17,293 nt of DNA. Origin: CAYWJA01 sp964458485. Lineage in GTDB: Bacteria > Patescibacteriota > Gracilibacteria > UM-FILTER-43-11. Within the stretch, counting starts at the first letter, position 1. Every line of letters begins with the position of its first letter. The notes under the pieces are model-generated. The model was not told the origin of the DNA and did not search any database. It worked only from the letters and a program-made list of their open reading frames with translations. Position numbers and translations under genes: made by a program. The DNA lies in contig CAYWJA010000033.1 of NCBI GenBank assembly GCA_964458485.1, forward strand, positions 1 through 17,293, given 5' to 3'. Of this stretch, positions 1 to 8,598 are shown one piece after another.

Positions 1-816
1 TCCCCCCACATGCTGACCTTCAGCGCGTCGGGGGACGGGACTCCCCTAACGCTGACGGCAGTGAGCGGGGCGACCCACAAGTTCTCGGCCACCCTGACGG
101 GCGGCACCCACAACATTACCGTCAAGGTGACCGACCCCAACGGGAGCTCGGACACCAAGGCACTCACCGTGAACGTGGATCTGTGCAAGAACGTCCAGTG
201 CAAGGCATGGGAGACCTGCCGGAAGCTGGACGGGAAGTGCGTGGGCTCCGACCCCTGCTCGCCGAATCCCTGCAAGAACGGGGGAACGTGCAACGGCAGC
301 ACCGGCACCGCCAAGTGCACCTGCGTCAAGCCCTGGTCCGGCAAGCTCTGCGAGACCAAGGACCTGTGCTACAAGGTGAACTGCAACGGCCACGGCACGT
401 GCGACAAGACGACGGGCAAGTGCAAGTGCAACGCGGGCTACGACCCCGCCAAGAACTGCGGGGACTGCAGCAAGGACTTCGGCCCGAAGTACCCCATGTG
501 CAAGCCCAAGCCCACCATCACGGGACTGAAGGTGGACTGCAGCAAACACAGCGGATATTGCTTCACCGGCCAAACCTACCCCCTCACCTGGAACTCCTTG
601 AACGCAACCGGGTACACCAGCTCAACCAAGATCATCAGCGGCTGCTCCAAGAATCCCGGAAAGGTGAATCCGAGCAGCGGCACCATCAAGAACGGCAAAA
701 CCACCATCAGCTACACCCTGGGCAACGACTGCAAACCTGCTACCTCCGAGATCACTATCACGGTGTCCGGATCAGGCGGAACGGCAATAGCCACGCACAA
801 GGTGATCTACAACTAG
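1..816 (+). CDS. Secreted Ig-like/EGF-like protein, 5' end outside the window
   Basis: The reading frame is open from the first base, so this is the C-terminal 271 residues of a longer protein; the first ATG at 10 is probably internal. In order it shows the end of a PKD/Ig-like beta domain (about residues 1-58), a small Cys-rich link, and a textbook EGF-like module (about 84-117, with NPCKNGGTC and CTCVKPWSGKLC). A second EGF-like module follows (about 120-155, NCNGHGTC), then a C-terminal Ig-like domain with paired cysteines (about 170-271). Such proteins are exported and disulfide-bonded; EGF modules usually mediate adhesion. The leader and any anchor lie outside the window. Base composition is oddly G+C-rich with mostly G/C third codon positions, unlike every other gene here, easing toward the 3' end. 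The precise role is unknown. The frame and domain reading are secure. Confidence 0.85.
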   Translation, partial: SPHMLTFSASGDGTPLTLTAVSGATHKFSATLTGGTHNITVKVTDPNGSSDTKALTVNVDLCKNVQCKAWETCRKLDGKCVGSDPCSPNPCKNGGTCNGSTGTAKCTCVKPWSGKLCETKDLCYKVNCNGHGTCDKTTGKCKCNAGYDPAKNCGDCSKDFGPKYPMCKPKPTITGLKVDCSKHSGYCFTGQTYPLTWNSLNATGYTSSTKIISGCSKNPGKVNPSSGTIKNGKTTISYTLGNDCKPATSEITITVSGSGGTAIATHKVIYN

Positions 817-840
817 GCCAGGGAGAAAAAAGGCCTCATT

Positions 841-876
841 GAAGGGCCGTGTATCAATCGCGATGCACGGCTCTTC
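841..876. terminator. Bidirectional hairpin terminator between convergent genes
   Basis: Arms 841-855 and 862-876 pair along all 15 positions, with two G-U wobbles, around a 6-base loop. The hairpin sits between the stop of the EGF-like gene (816) and the stop of the convergent FecR-pilin gene (899). Reading plus, the stem is followed after about 13 bases by a T5 run near 890. Reading minus, it is followed by a short spacer and a T6 run (825-831). Position, stem strength and T runs on both sides suit a shared terminator. The T runs are not immediately adjacent, so efficiency is uncertain. Confidence 0.7.
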
Positions 877-898
877 TCTGTGTAATAACTTTTTAATA

Positions 899-3800
899 CT
901 ACTGAACACATTTACAAAGCCTTTTATGAATTGAATTAGGTTTTGGTTTAGCATTTTTTTGCGAACTAGGTGCAACATTACAACTTCTACTCAAAGTACC
1001 AGTATGATTACTACATTCATTAATAAGCTGTATAAAAATTGGTGAATAATTTGTCGCTACATTAGCACCTAATTTACTACTAACTGTACCCAACGCTTTA
1101 CACAATCCACTAGACACAATCCATTTAGTATCTTTTGCGCACTTCAGCCCCTTACCTGTACAAACACTATCACAACTATCATTTGCACTACTGGCTACAA
1201 ACCAGCAGCCATTGGTTGTTCCTGATGGTGGACCATCCCAAACACCTTTATATTTCGAACTACAGGTCGATGCCAAAATAGGTGTAGCAGGTGTTGTGGC
1301 TGTTTTAGTAATTGCAATTTTAACAGTGCTTGCTGTCATATGAATAGTATTTATTGAGTATCCAGTTACTTTTGCAGTTTTAGGAATTTTACATATAATT
1401 TGCAATTTTGTTGTACCTGAAGAAAATTTATTTGCATTAGCTGTATATCTCTTTTTCTTTGTACTTGAAATATCAGTAAATGTTCCCATTCCGGATTGTG
1501 GCGTGGTATCACACTTATAATCACTAGGACTAAGTTCTACAGGTGACGAACCAGCAATATTTGTAGTAAATACTACTCTTGGCAAATCAATGTAATCCCC
1601 TGCCTTCTTCGCAATATGAGCTGCTGATGGCGGTGTTTTAAACTGAATACCATTTATCATCGGCAACCTCTCCACCGTAAACCCTTTTGTAACAGTATCA
1701 ACTAGATTATTTTTATCATCACGAACAGTTAAGGTAACACTTGCATATTTGGAAGAGCCTTTGGCTACCTTGACATTAGCTGTAAATGAATTTGTAGGAG
1801 TTGCCGGAGGAGTATCAAAACCTGAGAGTGTCCATTTATAAGTATGCTTTTTTGGTAAAGTTTTTATAAACGGTGCATCTACAACCACTGGTGTTAATTG
1901 GCCAGCTGCTGGAATTTTTGTTTGATTTGGAATCTTCTTTAAATTACGGGTAATTATAAAATCAACATTAGTAGCAGCCTCCACTTTTACATAGCCTGTT
2001 GCAGTTGCTAATGTTTTTGGCTGTTTTGGAGCGCTATTATCAACCATTGTAACTCTCCATGTATACTGTTGTAATTTAGCAGGTAAAGTAAAAGCATAAA
2101 ATTGATCTTTAATACCAGTTGTAGATGGAGAATTTCCAAATCTAAAATTATAGGTAACCCCTTTAGGCGGGTTCAATGCAGTCCATCTGAATGTAACCTG
2201 CTTCCCTGCTTTTTTAAGTGTAGTTGGAGCGCCTGTCTTACCTGGTAAAGGATAAGTCAAAACTAACTTATCTGAAGATTTAAGAATTCTAACTTTAACT
2301 ATTTTAATTAAAGAAAGACTTCCTATATTGGCTTGTACCCTTATTTCACAAATCCCATCAATAGCAGTAGTATCTATGGTAATATTCTGCGACTTTGAAG
2401 CCTGTGCAGTAATTAAAATTTCACCTGTAGATTGTAAAGCTGTTGGCAATTTACATGAAGTCGATGTACTGGCTTTTTTTACAATGTATTTATCACCAGA
2501 TTTCCATGTATATGGATTAAGATCTAAATCTAATTTAAAATTCTTGCTAGCCACTGCAAACCTCGGTGCATTTAATGTAAGTTCGGGCCTGGAGGTAGAA
2601 ATAACCTTAGGTTTTAAGTCGGATTTAGTAAGACTGGTTTTAGATTGAATAGTAATTGGCGTTGTAAATGCGGATGAACGGAGGATTGTATTGCCAACTC
2701 TTTTTTCAAACCTTAAATATATAGGCTTGCCCAAAGGAATGCCTTTAAATTTATAGGTAATCTTTGAACCGACAATGTTAAATGGATTTGTATTTGGTGA
2801 AATAACGCTTATTTTCTTTTTACCTTGATTATCTGCATATGCCACCAAATCAGTTGCGTCAACAATTCGTGAACCAGCATTTAATTTTAAATTTGTATTA
2901 ACTTGATCAACATAATAATTAATATTTTGAACATTAATCTCATTTGAAGCACCTTTAACAGAAAGAATCACAGGGCGCATGTTCACGTTAAGAGGAATGT
3001 CTTTATAATAATTTTTAACAATGTCTGACAAAGAAGCATTAGACGTATTCATGGTTGCACCCTTGCTAGTGAATTTTGCTAATTGTGGACTTGTAATAGT
3101 ACCACTAACTGTATTTATGGTCGTACCTATCGTAGCTGCATCCTTATAAATATCAACTTTACCAGCAAGTACAGTAACATCAAATGGATCACCATCCTTT
3201 TTTGGAACACTAACCCCAAACTCCGTACCACGCACACCCGCAATTGCTGTGGTGGTTTCTACATTAAATTCAGATTTTTCACTCAAGCGAACAACCTTGT
3301 TCCAAATTTTACCTACATTTAATTTAATTAAAATTCTTGTAACAGTTCCTGACCCATCATTTTTGTCGACCTTTAAATCTTTCAGATATAAATTACTACC
3401 TACATCTAGATGTGTAATGCTTCCATCAGAAAAATAAATATCAACAGATCTTGTACCTTCTGTAATAATTGTATCTTTATTCTTTACAACAAAACCGTTT
3501 TTCACTTTATTATCCGTTGTATAAGTACTGCCATTCGCTGCATTGACTGTAATTTTCCCAGACCCACTTATATTATCTAATGTCCCTGTAATCTCGGTCG
3601 GATTAGAGCTATAAGGAAGATTACTGCCTTTATCTATAACAAAATCTGCTTTATCGAAAGCACGGATAATACTTGGGAGTTCAAAACCTTTGGCAAGATT
3701 GCCGATAACGCGGGCTGTAAAATCATCGCCATCTTCATAAATACCTGCAATTTGGTAATACTGACCATCATTGGTTACACCATAAACATACCTACTATTT

Positions 3801-4207
3801 GTACGCGGATCTAATGGAACCTGACGAAGGTAGCGCTTGGATAAAACTTTATTATCCATCATGCCCTGTGTGAACACGGCACCATCATTTGGGTCACAGC
3901 TATGCGCATAAGTCGCATCCATGTAATAGCAGATAATATTTTGATTGGGTTTACCCTTTTTATCATCCGGCGTTGGAATTGGATATTTATCTTCATGATC
4001 ACGTTTATAATCTTCTAGTGCTGAAGAAATCATAATCAAATCATTCAGCATCTTTTCATTCTTCGCCTTACTGCCTGCCTTATTTATTGCAACATAAGAA
4101 ACCACAGATAAAATGCCAATTATTACAATAACAACTAATAATTCAACAAGTGAAAACCCGCTTCGATTTTTGATTTTAGATTTTAGATTTTTGATTCGAT
4201 TTGACAT
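899..4207 (-). CDS. Large surface protein: pseudopilin leader + FecR domain + Ig-like repeats + Cys-rich tail
   Basis: The protein has 1102 residues. The N-terminus carries a type IV prepilin/pseudopilin signal: a basic pre-sequence, cleavage site G17-F18, Glu at mature +5 (E22) and a hydrophobic helix to about 43. A short pilin-like globular region follows to about 175. Residues about 217-356 form a FecR domain, with the signature TAIAGVRGTEFGV around 320-332 and the preceding ITHLDVGS strand. The middle (about 390-960) looks like a series of Ig/fibronectin-like beta domains. The last about 130 residues are Cys-rich with the pattern CWF..CDSVC...GLKC. Ordinary pseudopilins are about 150 residues, so this is a fusion presumably displayed through a type IV pilus or type II secretion-like machine. 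The ATG at 4207 is chosen because the leader follows it directly; there is no Shine-Dalgarno sequence. The ligand or target is unknown. Domain calls are by motif recognition. Confidence 0.88.
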   Translation of the reverse strand: MSNRIKNLKSKIKNRSGFSLVELLVVIVIIGILSVVSYVAINKAGSKAKNEKMLNDLIMISSALEDYKRDHEDKYPIPTPDDKKGKPNQNIICYYMDATYAHSCDPNDGAVFTQGMMDNKVLSKRYLRQVPLDPRTNSRYVYGVTNDGQYYQIAGIYEDGDDFTARVIGNLAKGFELPSIIRAFDKADFVIDKGSNLPYSSNPTEITGTLDNISGSGKITVNAANGSTYTTDNKVKNGFVVKNKDTIITEGTRSVDIYFSDGSITHLDVGSNLYLKDLKVDKNDGSGTVTRILIKLNVGKIWNKVVRLSEKSEFNVETTTAIAGVRGTEFGVSVPKKDGDPFDVTVLAGKVDIYKDAATIGTTINTVSGTITSPQLAKFTSKGATMNTSNASLSDIVKNYYKDIPLNVNMRPVILSVKGASNEINVQNINYYVDQVNTNLKLNAGSRIVDATDLVAYADNQGKKKISVISPNTNPFNIVGSKITYKFKGIPLGKPIYLRFEKRVGNTILRSSAFTTPITIQSKTSLTKSDLKPKVISTSRPELTLNAPRFAVASKNFKLDLDLNPYTWKSGDKYIVKKASTSTSCKLPTALQSTGEILITAQASKSQNITIDTTAIDGICEIRVQANIGSLSLIKIVKVRILKSSDKLVLTYPLPGKTGAPTTLKKAGKQVTFRWTALNPPKGVTYNFRFGNSPSTTGIKDQFYAFTLPAKLQQYTWRVTMVDNSAPKQPKTLATATGYVKVEAATNVDFIITRNLKKIPNQTKIPAAGQLTPVVVDAPFIKTLPKKHTYKWTLSGFDTPPATPTNSFTANVKVAKGSSKYASVTLTVRDDKNNLVDTVTKGFTVERLPMINGIQFKTPPSAAHIAKKAGDYIDLPRVVFTTNIAGSSPVELSPSDYKCDTTPQSGMGTFTDISSTKKKRYTANANKFSSGTTKLQIICKIPKTAKVTGYSINTIHMTASTVKIAITKTATTPATPILASTCSSKYKGVWDGPPSGTTNGCWFVASSANDSCDSVCTGKGLKCAKDTKWIVSSGLCKALGTVSSKLGANVATNYSPIFIQLINECSNHTGTLSRSCNVAPSSQKNAKPKPNSIHKRLCKCVQ
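4165..4192 (-). repeat. Heptanucleotide tandem repeat inside the pilin-FecR leader
   Basis: Four consecutive 7-bp units (plus strand GATTTTT, GATTTTA, GATTTTA, GATTTTT) occupy 4165-4192, with a decayed fifth unit to 4199. They encode the pre-sequence just after the start codon at 4207. A related ATTTTAGATTTTA stretch lies upstream at about 4213-4225. Because 7 is not a multiple of 3, gaining or losing one unit would shift the frame at about codon 10. Confidence 0.75.
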
Positions 4208-4235
4208 TTTTTAATTTTAGATTTTATTTTAAATT

Positions 4236-4265
4236 ATTTTATCACATGTGTCGGAAAAACGTCCA
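4236..4265 (-). promoter_or_regulatory. Candidate promoter for the pilin-FecR gene
   Basis: On the minus strand a -35-like TGGACG (4260-4265) lies 18 bases from a -10-like TAAAAT (4236-4241), which is preceded by TG at the extended -10 position. It is in the 75-base gap upstream of the start at 4207. In A+T-rich DNA such matches arise easily, so this is tentative. Confidence 0.35.
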
Positions 4266-4282
4266 GGAGTTCTGAATACAGA

Positions 4283-5635
4283 CTAAACCCTTTTAAGCCT
4301 TTGAACAATATGCTCAGATACCACCTGCAACCCATTAAATCCTCCCATTGCAAAAGAAAATCCATCTCTTTGTCTCATAATAGTCTTATGAATTTCTTGT
4401 AAGTGTTTTGTGCGGTATAAAAATGACAAAATTTGCTCCTGTGCAATACCTTTTTTTTCTCCATAAAATATAGATGCATGAGCACGATATAAATCATTAA
4501 TTTTTTCAGGCTCGTCTCCAGAAAAATCACGATCAAGTAATTCAAAAATTGTAATATTATCTTTTGGGTCAAAATCTCTTTGTAATAATTTTTTATAATT
4601 AGCCGGCTGACCACCATTTTGCTCCGGCAATAAAAAAACAGGAGTATTAAAATAAGATGCTTCGTACGCACCAAGTGTAGGTGACATAAATACAGCCTTA
4701 GATCTGGCCATCATGCGGAAATTTTCAGCCTGTGGCACTGATTTGATTAATTTGAAATTGTTAGGTAATTGTCTTTTTAAGCCTTCACCAATTTGATCAA
4801 AAACCAATGGATTACATACCATAATCCATTCTAATTTATCTGCACCCTCATACTTATAATATACATCTAGGATTAAAGAAAGAAGACCTTTTGCAAAACG
4901 AACATTATAATCAATTGGAATCAATGGTGTAGTACTTCCTGCTAATTGAATCAAAATAGTATTTCTATCTTCATAGGGCATTTTTGTTAATCCATCTGGC
5001 ACTGGAACAAGTCCTGGTGTTATTAAAGTTTTATCCTGAAGATCCGGGAAACGATCAAGTCTTTCTTGTACACCTTCACCCTGAAGCACATAACTTTGCT
5101 GAGCTAAAAAATATGCCAAAAAAATTGTATGATGATGGTTTTTTTTGCCAATTGAACAAAAAAATGCTAATGCCTCTTCAAATTTTCCAGTATTTTTTAG
5201 TTGATTTAATTTATCTAAATATTCGGATATACAAGGTTCTAAATCTTTAATATCCCACATCCAAAATAATTCAGTAAAGTAGCTACTATCAATATTATGA
5301 AACCACGCATAGAATATAGAATAAGGTTCAAAAGTAGAAATAACATGCGATGAACCTTCTGGAAAATATGCTAGTCGTCCGGCAGGATCCTCACCATCAA
5401 AACCAGGATCATTATCTTTTGTTTCTATCATTTCATCAAACACACCTGGATTTTGATCATAAAAAATTTCTACATTACGCGTACCAAGAAGGCTATATTG
5501 CTGATCATTTCCTAAATTTTTTCTCACCTCTCTCATTATTGAAAATAAATAAGAAAAAGCCCCAAAGCCAAAATGCTGGGCAATGCCAACAATCTTCTCT
5601 TTTTCTGACGATGGATTAATATCTGATCTATTCAT
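4283..5635 (-). CDS. GT-B fold glycosyltransferase-like protein
   Basis: The protein has 450 residues with no signal peptide or membrane segment, so it is probably cytoplasmic. The N-terminal half begins with a beta-strand and glycine loop (VGIAQHFGFGAFSYL, about 16-30), as in GT-B glycosyltransferases. The C-terminal half has a strand-glycine element (ILIQLAGSTTP, about 227-237) and the segment ARSKAVFMSPTLGAYEASYFNTPVFLLP spread over about 310-337. That segment resembles the donor-binding signature of MurG/UGT-like families: a Gly, then a Glu two or three residues on, then an upstream-of-P hydrophobic patch. It likely transfers a sugar from a nucleotide-sugar donor; donor and acceptor cannot be read. 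It is the last gene of the minus-strand operon, and its start overlaps the end of the GT2 gene by 8 bases, implying translational coupling. The fold call is moderately sure, the reaction is inferred. Confidence 0.7.
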   Translation of the reverse strand: MNRSDINPSSEKEKIVGIAQHFGFGAFSYLFSIMREVRKNLGNDQQYSLLGTRNVEIFYDQNPGVFDEMIETKDNDPGFDGEDPAGRLAYFPEGSSHVISTFEPYSIFYAWFHNIDSSYFTELFWMWDIKDLEPCISEYLDKLNQLKNTGKFEEALAFFCSIGKKNHHHTIFLAYFLAQQSYVLQGEGVQERLDRFPDLQDKTLITPGLVPVPDGLTKMPYEDRNTILIQLAGSTTPLIPIDYNVRFAKGLLSLILDVYYKYEGADKLEWIMVCNPLVFDQIGEGLKRQLPNNFKLIKSVPQAENFRMMARSKAVFMSPTLGAYEASYFNTPVFLLPEQNGGQPANYKKLLQRDFDPKDNITIFELLDRDFSGDEPEKINDLYRAHASIFYGEKKGIAQEQILSFLYRTKHLQEIHKTIMRQRDGFSFAMGGFNGLQVVSEHIVQRLKRV

Positions 5636-6605
5636 TTAAATCTTGTGGGGTAATTTTGTATAAATCCCAAAATTCCGAACTACAATTTGCCTTAAGGTCG
5701 GCAAACGACAGTCCTCTAATTTTAATATTACGAATAATCAAATCACGAATTGCTTTTTTAACCTCTAGCGTATATTCAGTTAAGGAGTCATTAGCTTCAT
5801 GAATCTTCCATAAATAAAGAGGGTGATTAACAGGCATTGTTCTGCCAATAGCATTCATATGCAGCACCATCCCTAGATCATCAACAGAATGTAAGTCCTC
5901 CGGCCATCCACCAGCTGTATATAAAGCTTCACGGGTCATCATTCTTATACCACTATAATATGGATGTTCTATAAGTTCGTACTGTGAATATTCATGATGC
6001 CTGCGCATCCTATATTCAAATCCATCATCTAAATCCGGTGCAGGTTTTTCTATAATAGATAATTTTTCAGGAATCCACCCGAGTATTGTACCTCTAACAT
6101 CTACCCTAACCTGGGCTACGATATCGGAGCATGCCATCACAACCTCCGGATGTGCATTGAAAGATTCATTCATTAACACCAATGCATCACTGCCAATATA
6201 TTCATCATCTGAATCTAAAAAACTCACACGTCTACCACTGCTTAAATGAATTCCAATATTTTGTGGAAGTGACTCATTACCATGATTTGCAGAAAGCGAA
6301 ACAAGCGAAAAACGTGAATCATTTTTAAATTCTTCTATTAAAGGTGTTATGTCTTCTTTTGAACAATCATCTACTACAACTACTTCAAATTCACCATCCA
6401 TTTCTTGCTTTAAAACACTTCTTACACCATCTATGGCAAGCTGAACACGATTAAAATGGCTCATTACCACAGAATTTTCTATTGGCCTGCCAGATCTATT
6501 AACCTCTCCCAAATGTACAAATCTTAGGGCAATCTTAACTCCATTTCTACTTAATGTGTTGTCATCAGACAACTGGTTAAAATTTAAATGATTTTTAAAT
6601 TCCAT
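5628..6605 (-). CDS. Family 2 (GT-A) glycosyltransferase
   Basis: The protein has 325 residues. The GT2 core begins after an unusual N-terminal extension of about 43 residues. It shows VVMSHFNR (46-53, nucleotide-binding start), EVVVVDDCS (74-82, with donor-contacting D79/D80), and FLDSDDEY (129-136), the metal-binding DxD-type motif. The acceptor-side VDDLG (241-245, putative base) and YLWKIHEANDSL (264-275) are typical of this family. No membrane helix is present, so it should act at the cytoplasmic face, transferring a sugar from a nucleotide donor with inversion. It sits 11 bases after the PIG-L gene and overlaps the GT-B gene by 8 bases. Six T residues immediately precede the ATG and there is no Shine-Dalgarno sequence. 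The substrate is unknown. Confidence 0.9.
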   Translation of the reverse strand: MEFKNHLNFNQLSDDNTLSRNGVKIALRFVHLGEVNRSGRPIENSVVMSHFNRVQLAIDGVRSVLKQEMDGEFEVVVVDDCSKEDITPLIEEFKNDSRFSLVSLSANHGNESLPQNIGIHLSSGRRVSFLDSDDEYIGSDALVLMNESFNAHPEVVMACSDIVAQVRVDVRGTILGWIPEKLSIIEKPAPDLDDGFEYRMRRHHEYSQYELIEHPYYSGIRMMTREALYTAGGWPEDLHSVDDLGMVLHMNAIGRTMPVNHPLYLWKIHEANDSLTEYTLEVKKAIRDLIIRNIKIRGLSFADLKANCSSEFWDLYKITPQDLNE

Positions 6606-6616
6606 AAAAAATTTAA

Positions 6617-7402
6617 TTATAAATATCTACGAACTGCTTTTTGAAAATCTGAAAATTTTACGCCAGATGACGATAATTCATATTGCAAAATTCCAGAATG
6701 AGGTGGTTCCAAAAAACGCCCCAGATGAGGAACATCAACCCAGTCTCTAAAGTTTTCTCTTGCGCTTGGGTCAAAATGCTGAATATCAGATTCTTGAGAA
6801 GAATAGTGACTTAATGCCATTTGCTTTTGTATTTTATGATTATCTGCCAAAGCAATCTGTATAGGACATAAGCATGAAGACAGCCTTCTATTGTGGTTAT
6901 ACTTTCCATCTTCATAATTATAAATATATGCTTCCATTAAAACGGCTCGCACAATAGACCGGAGATTATGAAGGATAAGATTAACTATAAGACATGTTAA
7001 ATCATGATCTATATGTCCACCTTCATAGGCATGAGTAATGATCATTGAAGGATTAAGGGTGGCAAATAGCTCTTCTAATATCTTACGACACTTTTCTATG
7101 TCATCAATTAATTTTGTATCTGTGCTATCCAAAAAAAATATCCTTTCTCGTGCAACTCCAAATACACTTAAGGCCTTTATTGCTTCATTTCTTCTCATAG
7201 CAGCGTATTCCGAACCATAATCCGGAAAGGATGTATGAGGAGGATAATATTCTGGATCTTCATCCTTAGGAGGCATGCCATCTGTTATAAAAACAACACG
7301 TGCATCTTCCCCATATTTATCAAGAAGACTACTTGCACCTAAAACCTCATCATCTGGATGAGCAAAAACAAATAAAGGATTATGTGGAATATTGTTTTTC
7401 AT
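6617..7402 (-). CDS. PIG-L/LmbE-family de-N-acetylase
   Basis: The protein has 261 residues, normal for the family. Near the N-terminus is the zinc/catalytic motif AHPDDE (14-19), with His15 and Asp18 as expected metal ligands and Asp17 the expected base. FITDG (38-42) and RRNEA (70-74) follow, then GGHIDHD (128-134), whose histidine completes the metal site. Known members remove N-acetyl groups from GlcNAc-linked lipids (PIG-L), mycothiol precursors (MshB) and aminoglycoside intermediates (BtrD-type). It is the first gene of a three-gene operon with two glycosyltransferases, so a glycosylated amino-sugar intermediate is the likely substrate; that is inference. Its promoter is recognisable at 7419-7447, giving a very short leader. 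Six T residues directly precede the ATG. Confidence 0.92.
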   Translation of the reverse strand: MKNNIPHNPLFVFAHPDDEVLGASSLLDKYGEDARVVFITDGMPPKDEDPEYYPPHTSFPDYGSEYAAMRRNEAIKALSVFGVARERIFFLDSTDTKLIDDIEKCRKILEELFATLNPSMIITHAYEGGHIDHDLTCLIVNLILHNLRSIVRAVLMEAYIYNYEDGKYNHNRRLSSCLCPIQIALADNHKIQKQMALSHYSSQESDIQHFDPSARENFRDWVDVPHLGRFLEPPHSGILQYELSSSGVKFSDFQKAVRRYL

Positions 7403-7418
7403 AAAAAATAGGTAAAAA

Positions 7419-7447
7419 ATTATAAAACAAATATTTAATTAATGCAA
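7419..7447 (-). promoter_or_regulatory. Promoter of the PIG-L/GT operon
   Basis: On the minus strand a perfect TATAAT (7419-7424) lies 17 bases from TTGCAT (7442-7447). The -10 box is only 16 bases from the ATG at 7402, so transcription would begin roughly 10 bases before the start codon, giving a nearly leaderless mRNA. The same 77-base divergent gap must also serve the plus-strand gene at 7480; I see no convincing promoter in that direction. Confidence 0.6.
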
Positions 7448-7479
7448 TATCCTTTACCTTTTAGCAAATTTATTTAATA

Positions 7480-8595
7480 ATGGTAACCTTTAACTTTCAA
7501 AAAATGATATTACCTGCAACCTTCCCACAAACAAATTGTTTAGCCGAAATATCAACAGAAGATCCTGTAATTAATGATGTAATGCTAGACACCAGACAAT
7601 CAATTTCCGGATTACAAGCATTATTTTTAAGCCCATCCGATGTAATAGATGGAGCGTCTGGAGAATTACAACCAGGCATCTTAAAGGATAGACATCACAG
7701 GAGCATTGAATTACCGCATGATGACATTCTGTTGTGTGATAAAATGGGTAATTTATATAAAATATTACGCTTAAAGGGCATGGGATTATATAGCGGTCCT
7801 TTTGATCATCACAAAGGACAAATCAGGAACATAAGAAAAGATGCGACAGGAGAAATTTTAGGCCTGCAGGTTGCACACGAAATAAATAATGCGATGGAAA
7901 ATTCAAGAAAATTGCAAGATATGGGCGTAGAAACCGAAATGCCACTTGCCTATTTTGTACTAAAGCAAGTTATACTAACTAACCGTGAAAAACTTGTGGA
8001 AAGGGTAAATTTTGCGGATGCTATAAGAAGAAGAAAACTGCCTGCAGAATATGGACGTACTCCTTTTGCTGTACGACTAGATGCGATGGGAATTAATGCA
8101 AGACTAAGTGATTTTATACACGCAGATAATATGTTTATAGGTAGTGGCTTTTCCGCAGATGATACTAGAGATATATTTATGCAAGAAGCTTTGTCCTTTT
8201 TACAATTAGAGCAAAGAAACGGAAGGCTAGATTACAAAGGAGATATTGATATTGAAAATCCAGAAGATATGCTAAAGCTAATAGTAAAAAGAATATATAA
8301 AAATTTAGCATTAGTACACAAAGAAGGTGGTGTGCACGGACGAATGACGCCGGATAATATTACTATGGATGGACGTTTTGTAGATTACGATACACTCAAA
8401 TGGTATACGGCGAATGACCCCGAAAGAGAACAGGGGCAAAAAGATGACTGTAAAAGGCTACATGAAGCTACACTGGAATTCTTAAAATATGTATTAATAT
8501 TTGTGGGCGAATATGATTTAAATGATACTAATTTACAAAAAGCCATTGAAAATATAATGAAAGAAGCTGTAATCTATGAACAAATAACCAGCTAA
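7480..8595 (+). CDS. Short SelO-like pseudokinase (predicted protein AMPylase fold)
   Basis: The protein has 371 residues, against about 480-550 for typical SelO/YdiU. Protein O-AMPylases of this family use an inverted ATP in a kinase-like fold. The key residues can be matched in order. RLKGMG (97-102) gives the ATP-binding Lys99. LGLQVAHEINNAM (128-138) gives helix-C Glu134, then GVETEMPLA resembling SelO's GIPTTRAL. RLDAMGINAR (199-208) gives the two arginines that hold the gamma-phosphate, spaced two residues wider than usual. HGRMTPDN (286-293) then FVDY (300-303) gives Asp292, Asn293 and Asp302, with the same 10-residue Asp-to-Asp spacing as in SelO HGVMNTDN...IDY. The target could be a protein, or this branch may modify a small molecule; neither can be read. 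It is the first gene of a pair with the GNAT gene, 3 bases apart. Homology is inferred by eye. Confidence 0.7.
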   Translation: MVTFNFQKMILPATFPQTNCLAEISTEDPVINDVMLDTRQSISGLQALFLSPSDVIDGASGELQPGILKDRHHRSIELPHDDILLCDKMGNLYKILRLKGMGLYSGPFDHHKGQIRNIRKDATGEILGLQVAHEINNAMENSRKLQDMGVETEMPLAYFVLKQVILTNREKLVERVNFADAIRRRKLPAEYGRTPFAVRLDAMGINARLSDFIHADNMFIGSGFSADDTRDIFMQEALSFLQLEQRNGRLDYKGDIDIENPEDMLKLIVKRIYKNLALVHKEGGVHGRMTPDNITMDGRFVDYDTLKWYTANDPEREQGQKDDCKRLHEATLEFLKYVLIFVGEYDLNDTNLQKAIENIMKEAVIYEQITS

Positions 8596-8598
8596 TTA

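Noticed and set aside
46..842. Overlapping long open frames on both strands inside the EGF-like gene
   Set aside because: High G+C makes stop codons rare; the alternative products are low-complexity Ala/Val- or Gln/Arg/His-rich strings, whereas the chosen frame gives clear EGF and Ig-like modules.
7403..7479. Plus-strand promoter for the SelO-like gene in the divergent gap
   Set aside because: The best -35/-10 combinations have poor spacing or weak matches; only the minus-strand promoter is convincing.
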